NCBI GenBank assembly: GCA_016841725.1
Contig: JAENYP010000001.1
Span: 422,440 to 486,439, forward strand
Length of the DNA stretch: 64,000 nucleotides
Direction of reading: 5' to 3'
DNA from: Thermincola carboxydiphila
GTDB taxonomy: Bacteria; Bacillota; Thermincolia; Thermincolales; UBA2595
Shown here: in pieces, positions 56,202-64,000 of the stretch
Position numbering within the stretch: position 1 is the stretch's first letter
How the letters are laid out: each line of letters starts with the position of its first letter
Notes under the pieces: generated by a model
What the model was told of the DNA's origin: nothing
Database searches by the model: none
Seen by the model: the letters and a program-made list of their open reading frames with translations, nothing else
Made by a program: the position numbers and the translations under genes

Positions 56202-58031
56202 ATGGAAATGAAAACCCGTCGAAGATGGGGTCTAGGCCTTAAAATGACAATATTTGCAGCTATTCTTGTGATAGTTACCACAGTCATCTTTGCATCTGTT
56301 GTCATCAACAGGGAGACAAATATGATTAACAGAGAAATCCTCAGCAAAGGAATGAGCATCGGTTCGGCTTTTTACGGGGTAGCAGTCAATAATATTCAGC
56401 ATAACGAATTTTATACCATTGAGGAGGGGTTTCTGGCCGTAACCAAGAAAAATAAAGACATCAGCTACCTAATGCTTATTGATAAAAACGGTAAAATTTT
56501 TGTCCACAGCAACCCCAATGATAAGGGTAAGGTTTTAGATGACAAGATAACCAAGATGGTTCTGCCCATCAATGAACCGGCATATGTAGCAGAAAACCAG
56601 CCCACCGGTGATAAGATTTATCATATCGCAATTCCCGTCACTTCAGATTTGGAACGCTGGGGTTTATTAAGAATAGGCTTATCAAACACCACTGCCCAGG
56701 TTCAGATCGCGAGTTCGCGTAATTATGCCATCGGTTTGTCAGTTGTACTTACTCTTTGCGGAATTGGCGGCGCCCTGGCATTCGGAAGAACCGTTACCGG
56801 ACCGATAAAATCACTTGTTGACAGTATGAACCAGATTGCCGCCGGAGACTTTACCGGTGAGATAAAGGTCAAGTCCTCTGATGAAACCGGGGTCCTGGCC
56901 GACTCGGTAAATACCATGCTCCAGAACGTCAAAGTACTGATATCTGAAGTAAAAAATGCCGGCAAGCAAATTATTCTGGCAAGCAGTCAGTTATCCGGTC
57001 ATGCTTCCCAAACGGCTGATTTTACCGAAAATGTTGCCGCTACCATAGAACAGCTTGCAGAGAAAAACAGTCAACAGGCTGAAGATGTTACCGAAACCAC
57101 CCACACCATCGAACAACTGAATCTCGCTGTTTCCCAGATAGCTTCCGGGGCACAGGAACAGGCAGGGAATATAAACAATACCTCTTCACTGGTCAACGAC
57201 ATGGCCGGTGCCATCCAGCAGCTGGCCACAAACACCAAAAACATTACGGAAACAGCAAACAAGACTGCTGATGTTGCCAACAGAGGCATGACAACTGTGG
57301 GAGAAACAATGGACGGTATGGATCGCATTAAAGCCAAGGTTTTTGAAACAGCGGGCAAACTCCGGGAACTGGCCGGGAATTCCGAAAAAATCGGTGAGAT
57401 AATTATGGTAATTGATGAAATTGCTGACCAGACCAACCTTCTGGCGCTGAATGCCGCCATCGAGGCAGCCAGGGCCGGAGAATATGGCAAAGGCTTTGCG
57501 GTTGTGGCTGATGAGGTGAGAAAACTGGCTGAGCGCTCAGGCAAAGCAGCCAGGGAAATAGCTGAACTTGTAAAAGGTATCCAGAACGGAACCGGACGTT
57601 CGGTTAAAGCAATGGAAGAAGGCATCCGGGAAGTTGAAAATGGTACTGAACTGAGCAAAAATGCCGACCTTGCTTTAAAGGAAATTGCTGAGCACATTCA
57701 TGCAGCCAATGAATTTATGCAGCATATTTCCCAAGCCGCAGAACATATTGCAGTCAATAGCGAACAGGTTGTTTCCTCCATCGAGAGTCTGGCCGCCATC
57801 GCCCAGGAGAATTCAGCTTCGGCTGAAGAAATGGCAGCCGGAAGTGATCAGGCCCTCTCAGTTGTCAGTAACATTGCTGCAAGTGTAGATACAACAGCAC
57901 ATCTCTCAGAAAAGGTATCTACTTCCACCCGGGAAATGGTGAATACCTCAACTGAAATTGCCGGAGCATCAGGAAACCTCGAAAAACTTGCCCAAGCTCT
58001 GGAACTCTCTATCAGCAAGTTCAAAATCTGA
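56202..58031 (+). CDS. Methyl-accepting chemotaxis protein
   Basis: A 609-residue receptor. TM1 about 14-34, an extracytoplasmic sensor about 38-170 of single-Cache type ([22 protein letters not shown]), TM2 about 172-190, HAMP about 191-245, and a long coiled-coil signalling domain with the tip [22 protein letters not shown] near 404-425. Starts at ATG 56202 or ATG 56208, both close to GGGAGGTG. Probably co-transcribed with the rhodanese lipoprotein. Palindrome P1-5 starts 5 bp after its stop. Confidence 0.94.
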   Translation: MEMKTRRRWGLGLKMTIFAAILVIVTTVIFASVVINRETNMINREILSKGMSIGSAFYGVAVNNIQHNEFYTIEEGFLAVTKKNKDISYLMLIDKNGKIFVHSNPNDKGKVLDDKITKMVLPINEPAYVAENQPTGDKIYHIAIPVTSDLERWGLLRIGLSNTTAQVQIASSRNYAIGLSVVLTLCGIGGALAFGRTVTGPIKSLVDSMNQIAAGDFTGEIKVKSSDETGVLADSVNTMLQNVKVLISEVKNAGKQIILASSQLSGHASQTADFTENVAATIEQLAEKNSQQAEDVTETTHTIEQLNLAVSQIASGAQEQAGNINNTSSLVNDMAGAIQQLATNTKNITETANKTADVANRGMTTVGETMDGMDRIKAKVFETAGKLRELAGNSEKIGEIIMVIDEIADQTNLLALNAAIEAARAGEYGKGFAVVADEVRKLAERSGKAAREIAELVKGIQNGTGRSVKAMEEGIREVENGTELSKNADLALKEIAEHIHAANEFMQHISQAAEHIAVNSEQVVSSIESLAAIAQENSASAEEMAAGSDQALSVVSNIAASVDTTAHLSEKVSTSTREMVNTSTEIAGASGNLEKLAQALELSISKFKI

Positions 58032-58036
58032 AAGTA

Positions 58037-58350
58037 GGCTTTCGGAAATAACCGGGAATGAAACATGGCGATGTGGTGTACCGATTTTCCGCACTGCCGC
58101 CTATGAGTCTAAACTGCTTCCCACGGCAACAAGCCAGCGTCCCCGAACTTGATGGCCCAATGGGTATTTTTCATTAGAAGACCGCCTCTCATTTTGGCAA
58201 GCCAAAACTTCCCGGCAGTCTTCGCCATCTTCGGACATGCGGGGACTCCCTGGCTTGTTGCCGGTAATTGCAGTAAGACTCATAAACGGCGGCAGTGCAA
58301 GGAAAATCTTGTACAACACATCGCCCTATTCCTCGGTTATTTCCAAAGCC
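58037..58350 (+). repeat. Palindromic repeat family P1, copy 5 (long form, after the chemoreceptor)
   Basis: A 314-bp palindrome. Outer arms ggctttcggaaataaccg and its complement; core tgtaccgattttccgcactg; inner perfect hairpin cggcaacaagccag/ctggcttgttgccg and a ttttggcaagccaaaa palindrome. It aligns over its whole length with copy 2 (22272-22594, reversed). Compared with copy 2, the inner stem differs at one base on each side in a compensating way. Confidence 0.85.
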
Positions 58351-58441
58351 AACTGTTAAGGGACTCGTCGTTCCGGAACACATCTGCCACTCCCTAATTC
58401 ACAGGCGAAATTAGAACGGGATTAAACCATAGGCTTTCTTT

Positions 58442-58660
58442 TCAAAAGGGTTTACAAGGAATAACCCTTTCATTTTTATTATGCCTTTTTTCTGATACGG
58501 CCTCACATGCCATGCAGTACATATTCTTAACACCGGCCTTTGAAGCTTCAAAATTATATGCATTATCCATACTGATTCCAATGCTATCCGCTTCTTTTGC
58601 AGCATCAATGTTAGCGCCAAGGAAGATAAACTTCTCCCAAATGTCTGGAACCTCGCATAC
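58442..58660 (-). pseudogene. C-terminal fragment of a vWA-domain protein
   Basis: A 72-codon stretch on the minus strand, IWEKFIFLGANIDAAKEADSIGISMDNAYNFEASKAGVKNMYCMACEAVSEKR, resembles the C-terminal end of bacterial von Willebrand A-domain proteins of the TerY/TerF-like kind (..WEFIFLGANIDA..GISADRAxNY..). The N-terminal metal-site half is absent: upstream of it lies the neighbouring macro-type gene on the other strand. No start codon or ribosome binding site. I read it as a decayed remnant. Confidence 0.6.
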
Positions 58661-58671
58661 AACAAAACGAA

Positions 58672-59046
58672 TTGGACGATTATATTAAAAAAACCCGTAA
58701 ACCAACATTTAACCAGGTGTTGTTCGGCTTTATCGATAAAACAGGCGCCAGTGATTCAGACATTTATAAAAAGGCCGGACTTGACCGGAGACATTTTTCT
58801 AAAATAAGATCTAACCCTGATTACCGACCCGGTAAAAATTCCACTATCGCTCTTGCCATCGCCCTTGAGTTAAATAAAAAGGAAGCTAATGAACTTTTAA
58901 CGGCTGCCGGTTACTCATTATCGGAAAGTGATACATTTGATTTGGTAATCCGGTTCTGTCTGGAGAAAAAGATTTATGATATACACAATGTCAATCAAGC
59001 TTTAGATTATTTCAGTCTGAAGCCGTTAGCTGGAGTCTTGGAATAG
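58672..59046 (+). CDS. HTH-like C-terminal domain of a macro-domain protein, standing alone
   Basis: A 124-residue reading frame. The segment LFGFIDKTGASDSDIYKKAG followed by LDRRHFSKIRSNPDYRPGKNS and ALAIALELNKKEANELLTAAGY matches the C-terminal domain that in many clostridial proteins follows a macro domain. Here the macro domain is missing; the frame opens at 58630 and the only start is TTG 58672, without a site. It may be a truncated pseudogene, joined head-to-head with a vWA fragment (58442-58660). Confidence in the domain is fair, in expression low. Confidence 0.55.
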   Translation: MDDYIKKTRKPTFNQVLFGFIDKTGASDSDIYKKAGLDRRHFSKIRSNPDYRPGKNSTIALAIALELNKKEANELLTAAGYSLSESDTFDLVIRFCLEKKIYDIHNVNQALDYFSLKPLAGVLE

Positions 59047-59102
59047 TGCGAAATGTGGTCAAGGAGAAAAAAAATAAAACTTAATGATGCTGAAAGCGAC
59101 CA

Positions 59103-59270
59103 TTAAGTCATATGTTTCCAACCGGTAACTGGCAGGGATGATTTTAGTAATTTCCAAATTTTTGTCTCTAATAAAGGAAAGTATTCTTCCTCACTTTCAA
59201 ATAAGCAAACGCCTGGCGTACTGAACAATAATAACACGGCAACAAGCAGCCAGCTATTCTTTTTCTTTAT
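59103..59270 (-). other. Possible small exported peptide frame after phoR
   Basis: The minus strand encodes a hydrophobic N-terminus like a signal peptide (KKKNSWLLVAVLLLFSTPGV) followed by CLFESEEEYFPLLETKIWKL, ending at 59103. It has no ATG, GTG or TTG at the N-terminus (first codon would be ATA at 59270). It follows the phoR stop by 12 bp. It could be a decayed gene or use a rare start. Confidence 0.25.
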
Positions 59271-59282
59271 CGGCCAATCCCA

Positions 59283-61055
59283 CTACCGGCCATCACTCGG
59301 CAGAAAAATTGTGAAATTACTGCCCCGGCCTACCCTGCTGTCCACATCTATGGTTCCGCCATGGACTTCCAGAATGTGTTTTACTATTGCCAGGCCAAGC
59401 CCGGTCCCGCCCATTTCCCGCGATCTGGCCTTATCAACCCGGTAAAAACGTTCAAACAGGCGTGGAATACTATCCCACGGAATACCGATACCGGTATCTT
59501 TAACAGCCACCTTAATCCCGTTCTTCACTCTGAAAGCCGTGATATCAATACGGCCACCCTTAGGGGTGTATTTAATGGCATTATCCACAAGGTTAATCAT
59601 AAGCTGTCCAATCAGGTCACTGTCAACCTGTAATGTTGGTAGTGGCTTCTTTATGTCGATATTAAGGGTAAGGCTTTTTTCATTAGCCTGGGGCGAAAGT
59701 ACAGATACCACATTGGAAATCAGTTTTTCCAGGTCAACGAAGGTTTTATGGATTTCGCCCTGTTTGGCTTCAATCCTGGACAGGCTTAACAAATCTCCGA
59801 TTAACCTGTTAAGCCTGTCTGCTTCATCATTAATAATTTCCAGGAAATGCCTGGCTGTTTCCGGTTCCTGCAGTGCCCCGTCCAGTAGGGTCTCCACAAA
59901 GCCTTTTATGGAAGTGAGAGGGGTTCGTAATTCATGGGATACATTAGCCACAAAGTCTGTTTTCATCCGCTCCACTTCACGAAAAGCCGTTATGTCTCGC
60001 ATTACAGCGACAACACCGACAACACCGGTTTCATTGGTAAGAGGGGCCGTGCTTACCCGGAAGGTTTTGGGCTCAGGCGTAAATACCTGAAGTTCCCGGG
60101 TAATCGGCTCACTGCTGGACAGCGCCAGGTGGAGAAGCCTTTCCAGGTCAAAGTTGCGTACTACTTCAATGACACTTTTCCCCAGGCTGTTTTCATATTT
60201 TATGTGAAACATCCGTTCTATGGCCGGGTTTATCAAAAGGATATTGCCCTTCCTGTCAATAGCGATAACCCCATCATTCATACTGGTAAGGATAGCGCTT
60301 ACCTTGTTTCTTTCTTCAGTAATCTGGCTGATCGTGTCCCTGAGACGCTGCGCCATATAGTTAAATCCGCTTCCCAGAGCGCCGATTTCATCCTTCGCCT
60401 TTATATTAACATTTAAATCCAGCTTGCCGTCAGCCATTTCCTTAGCCACCCATGTCATCTCCTGCAGTGGGACGACCAGGGTTGAGGTAAATGATGAAAC
60501 AACAACTACAGTCAATACAAGGGCCACAAAAATTGCCGTACCGATACTCCACCTGATTTGCTTTTGTCCCGCTTCAATCTCAGTCCAGGGCACAGCAACC
60601 CGGACCACACCGTAAATATCATAATCCTTATTTATCGGAACAGCAAAGTAAATCATCCGTTTACCTGTACTCGAACTATACCTGATAGCTTTTCCGGTTT
60701 CTTTATTAAGGGCCTTCTGAATCTCAGGCCGTTTGTAGTGATTGACCATAGAATCCTTATCAGCTACTGAATCCCCCAGAACCTGTCCTTTGGCATCTAT
60801 AACAGTAACCCTGGCGCTGATATCTTTTTGTGCGTCATGAGCATAGGCATCAAAATACTCCGGTCCCACCCCGCGTGCAAAATCATCTTTTAGATTGTCA
60901 GCTAAGAGTTTGGCGTATGACACCAGCTTTTCCTGAGTTCTGTCATACAAATACTGCTCCATTGCATTCATAAGGTAAAAGCCCAAGAGGAAGAGAAATA
61001 CTGCCGTAACACTGAAAAAGATTGCAGTCAACCGCCATTTGATGCTTTTAAACAT
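59283..61055 (-). CDS. phoR: Phosphate-regulon sensor histidine kinase (PhoR-type)
   Basis: A 590-residue membrane sensor kinase. TM1 about 7-27, extracytoplasmic domain about 30-165, TM2 about 168-190, HAMP about 190-242, PAS about 248-350, HisKA with FVANVSHELRTPLTSIKGFVE (His about 370), then HATPase motifs NLVDNAIKYTPKGG, DTGIGIPW and GGTGLGLAI. Layout matches Gram-positive PhoR. It pairs with phoB 2 bp upstream. Nearby phosphate genes (phoU, pstB, Pho box) support the assignment. Confidence 0.9.
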   Translation of the reverse strand: MFKSIKWRLTAIFFSVTAVFLFLLGFYLMNAMEQYLYDRTQEKLVSYAKLLADNLKDDFARGVGPEYFDAYAHDAQKDISARVTVIDAKGQVLGDSVADKDSMVNHYKRPEIQKALNKETGKAIRYSSSTGKRMIYFAVPINKDYDIYGVVRVAVPWTEIEAGQKQIRWSIGTAIFVALVLTVVVVSSFTSTLVVPLQEMTWVAKEMADGKLDLNVNIKAKDEIGALGSGFNYMAQRLRDTISQITEERNKVSAILTSMNDGVIAIDRKGNILLINPAIERMFHIKYENSLGKSVIEVVRNFDLERLLHLALSSSEPITRELQVFTPEPKTFRVSTAPLTNETGVVGVVAVMRDITAFREVERMKTDFVANVSHELRTPLTSIKGFVETLLDGALQEPETARHFLEIINDEADRLNRLIGDLLSLSRIEAKQGEIHKTFVDLEKLISNVVSVLSPQANEKSLTLNIDIKKPLPTLQVDSDLIGQLMINLVDNAIKYTPKGGRIDITAFRVKNGIKVAVKDTGIGIPWDSIPRLFERFYRVDKARSREMGGTGLGLAIVKHILEVHGGTIDVDSRVGRGSNFTIFLPSDGR

Positions 61056-61057
61056 TT

Positions 61058-61768
61058 TCAGCTTGTCTCCTTAAACTTATATCCTACTCCACGAACAGTT
61101 TCAATGAACCCGGGATTTGCCGAATCAGCTTCAAGCTTTTGCCTGAGATGTCTGATATGGACATCAACAGTCCGGGAATCGCCAATATATTCATATCCCC
61201 AGATATTTTCCAGCAAAAACTCACGTGATAACACCCTGCCCCTGTTTTTAGCCAGAATCCGCAGCAGCTCAAATTCCTTCGGGGTAAGCTCAAGCCTTGT
61301 CCCATCAATAATCACTTCAAAACGATCAGGGTCTATAATCAGACCATTAATGCGGATAACCGGTCCCGTTATTTCGGAATTATGCTGCCTCGCAGTGATA
61401 CGTCTAAGCCGGGCCTTTACCCTTGCGATTAATTCCCTTGGGCTGAAGGGTTTGGTAATATAGTCATCTGCCCCAATTTCCAGCCCCAAAACCTTGTCAA
61501 TCTCTTCACTCCGGGCCGTAAGCATAATAATCGGGATTTCTGACATTTGACTATCCTTTTGTATCAGCCGGCAGACTTCGAACCCGTCCATCTCAGGGAG
61601 CATTACATCCAGGACTATCAAGTCCGGTTTATATTCAGCGGCCATTTTGTATGCCTTCAGTCCATCCTGAGCGCTGATGACATTATATCCTTCTTTCTCC
61701 AGGTTAAACCTGACAAGTTCAACGATATGACTCTCATCATCAACTACAAGAATTCTGGGTTTACCCAT
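61058..61768 (-). CDS. phoB: Phosphate-regulon response regulator (PhoB/PhoP-type)
   Basis: OmpR-family regulator of 236 residues: receiver (about 1-120, phosphoacceptor in LIVLDVMLPEMDGFEV) and winged helix (about 135-232, LTPKEFELLRILAKNRGRVLSREFLLENIWGYEY). ATG 61768 (MGKPRILVVDDE) is 9 nt after GGGAGA; the ATG three codons earlier would overlap that site. Translation start lies 5 bp after pgeF stop. Should bind the TTAACA repeats at 53276-53303. Confidence 0.92.
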   Translation of the reverse strand: MGKPRILVVDDESHIVELVRFNLEKEGYNVISAQDGLKAYKMAAEYKPDLIVLDVMLPEMDGFEVCRLIQKDSQMSEIPIIMLTARSEEIDKVLGLEIGADDYITKPFSPRELIARVKARLRRITARQHNSEITGPVIRINGLIIDPDRFEVIIDGTRLELTPKEFELLRILAKNRGRVLSREFLLENIWGYEYIGDSRTVDVHIRHLRQKLEADSANPGFIETVRGVGYKFKETS

Positions 61769-61773
61769 AAAAA

Positions 61774-62622
61774 TCATTCTCCCTTTTTGGTTGCCGATTG
61801 CGGCCTAAGCATTATAAATGCACCCATTCTTCCGGTCACTCCCTGGCTTCCCCTGTATGAAAACAGAATGTCTTGACTACAGGAGGTGCATATTTGAGAT
61901 ATTTCAACATTATCAGGCCTAATCCCTGCCTGAACCAATATGTTCCTGTTTGCTCCCGGCAGGTCCAGTCTGACCTTTCCGCCGGCACAGGGTGTCATCA
62001 CATCCTCCCACCACCCATATTGCCGCCTGAACGGTCCAGAAACCATTTCATCCACTTCATAACAGCACCTGCCTATAGATGGTGCAATGCCTGCCAGACA
62101 ATCCCCGGGACTGCTGCCGAAAACCTGTGACATTTTCCTCAGAGCTTCTGCGCCAATTCCGGACAGAGTTCCCTTCCATCCGGCATGTACAGAGGCAATC
62201 ACCTGCTTCACCGGATCAAAAATAAATAGTGGTACACAATCGGCATAAAAGGTAGCCAAAAGCAATCCGGGTACATTGGTAACCAGCCCATCTGTGTCAG
62301 GCAGCGCGGTATCATAAGTAAATGCCCCTGCTCCGGCATGCTCCTGACCAACTACCCGGATAACAGACCCGTGAACCTGCTGTGCGGTAACCATCTGTTC
62401 TATTTCGGTCTCAAGGGCCCGGCATACTGCCCGCCTGTTATGGATAACCGTCTCGGGATAATCTCCCACATGACAGGCAAGATTCAAAGTGTCATAGGGC
62501 TTTTTGCCTGCTCCGCCAATTCGGGTGCTGAATCCGTGCCTCACCAAACCGGTTTTGTTAAAAGACGGAATCTCCAACATTACTATATTCCCATAAGCCT
62601 TTTGAATAAATCCCTGTCCCAA
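61774..62622 (-). CDS. pgeF: Peptidoglycan editing factor PgeF (YfiH/laccase-domain type)
   Basis: A 282-residue protein of the DUF152 (YfiH) family, also annotated as polyphenol oxidase. It has the metal motifs ADCVPLFIFD, HAGWKGTLSGI and C-rich CTSCSQDILFSYR. TTG 62622 is preceded by GGGAGAGG and gives the family's normal length; the frame runs 24 codons further up. First gene of pgeF-phoB-phoR. Confidence 0.88.
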   Translation of the reverse strand: MGQGFIQKAYGNIVMLEIPSFNKTGLVRHGFSTRIGGAGKKPYDTLNLACHVGDYPETVIHNRRAVCRALETEIEQMVTAQQVHGSVIRVVGQEHAGAGAFTYDTALPDTDGLVTNVPGLLLATFYADCVPLFIFDPVKQVIASVHAGWKGTLSGIGAEALRKMSQVFGSSPGDCLAGIAPSIGRCCYEVDEMVSGPFRRQYGWWEDVMTPCAGGKVRLDLPGANRNILVQAGIRPDNVEISQICTSCSQDILFSYRGSQGVTGRMGAFIMLRPQSATKKGE

Positions 62623-62728
62623 CTTACATCCTCTCCCTGTATTAAATACTAAGTGTAAGTTATTCTTTACAGCGAATCTTATTCCTTTATTCATTTGATT
62701 AACATTTCAGCGCCATTTATTTTAAGCT

Positions 62729-62752
62729 AAGGGCCGCCTTAAAGGCAGCCCC
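62729..62752. repeat. Small hairpin resembling the end of P2 copy 3
   Basis: gggccgcc-ttaaa-ggcagccc forms a hairpin and is close in sequence to the gggctgccctaagacagccc hairpin at 62859-62878, as though one were copied from the other. It lies between pgeF and the SleB-like gene. Confidence 0.5.
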
Positions 62753-62796
62753 AGGATGTCGGCAAAGTCATCTTTTTGACCGGACAAATATTATGA

Positions 62797-62880
62797 GACA
62801 GGGGCAGATGTGTTCCTGAAGGCGGTGTCTGTCGTCCGTCCGGCCAGCCCAATCTGAAGGGCTGCCCTAAGACAGCCCTT
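62797..62880 (-). repeat. Palindromic repeat family P2, copy 3 (one arm replaced)
   Basis: Shares gacaggggcagatgtgttcc and gcggtgtctgtcgtc with copy 1 at 33618, but the second arm is replaced by a separate agggctgcc/agacagccct hairpin. It lies directly after the stop codon (62886) of the SleB-like gene. Confidence 0.7.
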
Positions 62881-62885
62881 ACAAC

Positions 62886-64000
62886 TTACTTCGCAAAAAC
62901 ATGGTTCCCAATCTGTTTAATGATAGGTCTGGTCCAGATCCATTTACTTGTAGCCTCATCAGGATTCCAGTAATACAGCGCTCCCATCGATGGGTCGTCT
63001 CCATCCATCGCTTCCCTGGCTGCTTTATATGCCTGGGCATCTGGCTCAAGGTTAATCTGCCCGTCTTCAACAGCAGTAAATGCTCCCGCCTGGAAGATTA
63101 TGCTCCTGACACTATCAGGAAAATCCTTGTGCTCCAGCCGATTCAGGATAACCGCTCCGACAGCAACCATACCCTCATAGGTCTCTCCCCTTGCCTCACC
63201 ATATATTGCTCTGGCGATTAGCTCAAGGTCATCCGCCGCAGCATCAATGGCAGACATGGTTGTATGGGAACTCCTGCTCACATTGGGAGACTTGGGAATC
63301 ACCAGGAGTTGGCCTTCGAAAAGACTGTCAGCTGAAATCTGATGTCCGGTAATGTCCCCTGTACTGACTTTAAACTTTCCGGCTACATCCTTCAGGGTAT
63401 CGCCTTCCCTTACCCTGTAAAGTGTGCTCCTATTCGTGTCAGGTATCTTAAGAATCTGGTCCGGATATATCCAGATATCCTCAATTCCATTCAGGGACAT
63501 TATATCTTCATAGCTTACCCCAAAGGCAAGTCCGATAAAATAAAGGGTATCCCCCTTCTTTATGCGGTATTCAAAGACTCCTTTAGAGGAATCCACCCCG
63601 GGAATAATCAGTTCCTGGGCCGGATAAATTAAGTGGTCTGTCAACTGATTGGCTTTCATTATTTCCTGATATGGCACTCCAAGGCTCCGGCCAATCAGCC
63701 ACAAGGATTCCCCTTCTCTGACAGTATACTTTAACGAAGGTTCAGCTGCTTCCTGCTGACCCGGTTCGTCTACACCGGTAACCTCATCATCTCCGGCCTT
63801 TACAGGCTGCGCTACTGTATCATTTGCTACCTCCAGACCATTGACCTGTTTGAGCCGCTCCACCGGAACACCGGTCTTTTTACTGATCTTTTCAAGAGTA
63901 TCCCCCGGTTGTACCACATATCCGGCATCTGAATCCGGCTGTTCCACTACAGGTTCCTCTGCAGGCTGCTCTACTACAGGTTCCTCTACAGGCTGCTCTA
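62886..64000 (-). CDS. LysM-repeat cell wall hydrolase, SleB/CwlJ type (5' end outside window)
   Basis: At least 371 residues, open to the right edge. From the visible N-terminal side: a Pro/Glu/Val-rich repeat (EQPVEEPVV, EQPAEEPVV), four LysM peptidoglycan-binding domains (YVVQPGDTLEKIS, KYTVREGESLWLIG, EYRIKKGDTLYFIG and LYRVREGDTLKDVA), then the hydrolase_2 domain LIARAIYGEARGETYEGMVAVGAVILNRL with catalytic Glu. Such enzymes break spore-cortex muramic lactam in germination or act in sporulation wall remodelling. Four LysM domains is more than SleB itself carries. Confidence 0.9.
   Translation of the reverse strand, partial: EQPVEEPVVEQPAEEPVVEQPDSDAGYVVQPGDTLEKISKKTGVPVERLKQVNGLEVANDTVAQPVKAGDDEVTGVDEPGQQEAAEPSLKYTVREGESLWLIGRSLGVPYQEIMKANQLTDHLIYPAQELIIPGVDSSKGVFEYRIKKGDTLYFIGLAFGVSYEDIMSLNGIEDIWIYPDQILKIPDTNRSTLYRVREGDTLKDVAGKFKVSTGDITGHQISADSLFEGQLLVIPKSPNVSRSSHTTMSAIDAAADDLELIARAIYGEARGETYEGMVAVGAVILNRLEHKDFPDSVRSIIFQAGAFTAVEDGQINLEPDAQAYKAAREAMDGDDPSMGALYYWNPDEATSKWIWTRPIIKQIGNHVFAK
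63948..64000. repeat. Repeat encoding EQP(V/A)EEPVV units
   Basis: Two 27-bp units at the window edge, in frame with the LysM hydrolase. The total number of units lies beyond the edge. Confidence 0.8.

Noticed and set aside
58411..58665. An 84-codon minus-strand frame beginning MLYARFQTFGRSL
   Set aside because: The vWA-like signal lies in another frame of the same strand (58442-58660); this one has no known features.

Overview
The window is a chromosomal segment of an endospore-forming member of the Bacillota, most likely a clostridial anaerobe of the Peptococcaceae type (Thermincola/Desulfotomaculum relatives). The name is an inference. It rests on spore genes (an SASP homologue, a SleB-like cortex hydrolase, a YtvI-like permease), RemA, DivIVA and SepF, PyrR and T-box attenuation, the DapL lysine route, multihaem c-type cytochromes in a Gram-positive setting, and many TTG starts behind strong AGGAGG-type ribosome binding sites. 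No rRNA, tRNA, CRISPR array, prophage or complete insertion sequence was seen.

Layout. 1-2.7 kb (minus): yicC-remA-gmk-rpoZ-coaBC, the last running off the edge. 3.1-5.2 kb (minus): dapF-dapL. 5.4-7.1 kb (plus): rqcH. 7.3-7.9 kb (minus): two small membrane proteins. 8.1-21.1 kb (minus): a complete de novo pyrimidine operon, pyrR-pyrB-pyrC-carA-carB-[phosphoesterase]-[aminotransferase]-pyrK-pyrD-pyrF-pyrE, with a PyrR-type attenuator before pyrR and a second before pyrB. 21.1-28.5 kb (minus): a copper-amine-oxidase-N protein, kamA-ablB (N-acetyl-beta-lysine osmolyte synthesis) behind a long leader ending in a perfect 24-bp terminator hairpin, then lspA-rluD, a DksA-like protein, a nitroreductase and a small membrane protein. 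28.7-33.3 kb (minus): an electron-transfer cluster of a 12-haem NapC/NirT-like anchor, a TPR protein, an NHL beta-propeller and a 6-haem exported cytochrome. 33.8-42.6 kb: an orphan NarL-type regulator, a glycosyltransferase, YtvI, a UPF0210/ACT pair, PduL, a ThiF-like enzyme, a CBS-PAS protein and an SASP. 42.9-51.5 kb (minus): a zinc-ribbon protein, T-box-controlled ileS and the division cluster hlyD-yggS-sepF-proC-yggT-ylmH-divIVA-yggU. 51.7-62.7 kb: phosphate genes (phoU, pstB behind a PhoP box, pgeF-phoB-phoR) interleaved with a double-HTH regulator, a tandem-rhodanese lipoprotein next to a chemoreceptor, and vWA/macro-protein remnants. 62.9-64 kb: a LysM/SleB hydrolase entering from the edge.

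The most striking non-coding signal is a dispersed family of imperfect palindromes (89-323 bp, five copies at about 20.1, 22.4, 40.3, 42.6 and 58.2 kb). All five lie in the same orientation relative to the local transcript. Four abut or begin within 6 bp of a stop codon; the fifth lies 12 bp past an attenuator terminator. Their arms differ in sequence between copies yet stay complementary, so the fold appears to be maintained. A second repeat family (33.6, 51.6 and 62.8 kb) also sits downstream of stop codons. The kamA leader (promoter, about 300 nt of structured RNA, terminator, RBS) is a good candidate for a cis-regulatory RNA that I cannot assign to a known class. Short tandem repeats mark several gene boundaries: the dapL stop codon, the pyrD N-terminus, the region after the NHL gene, and the SleB-like protein.
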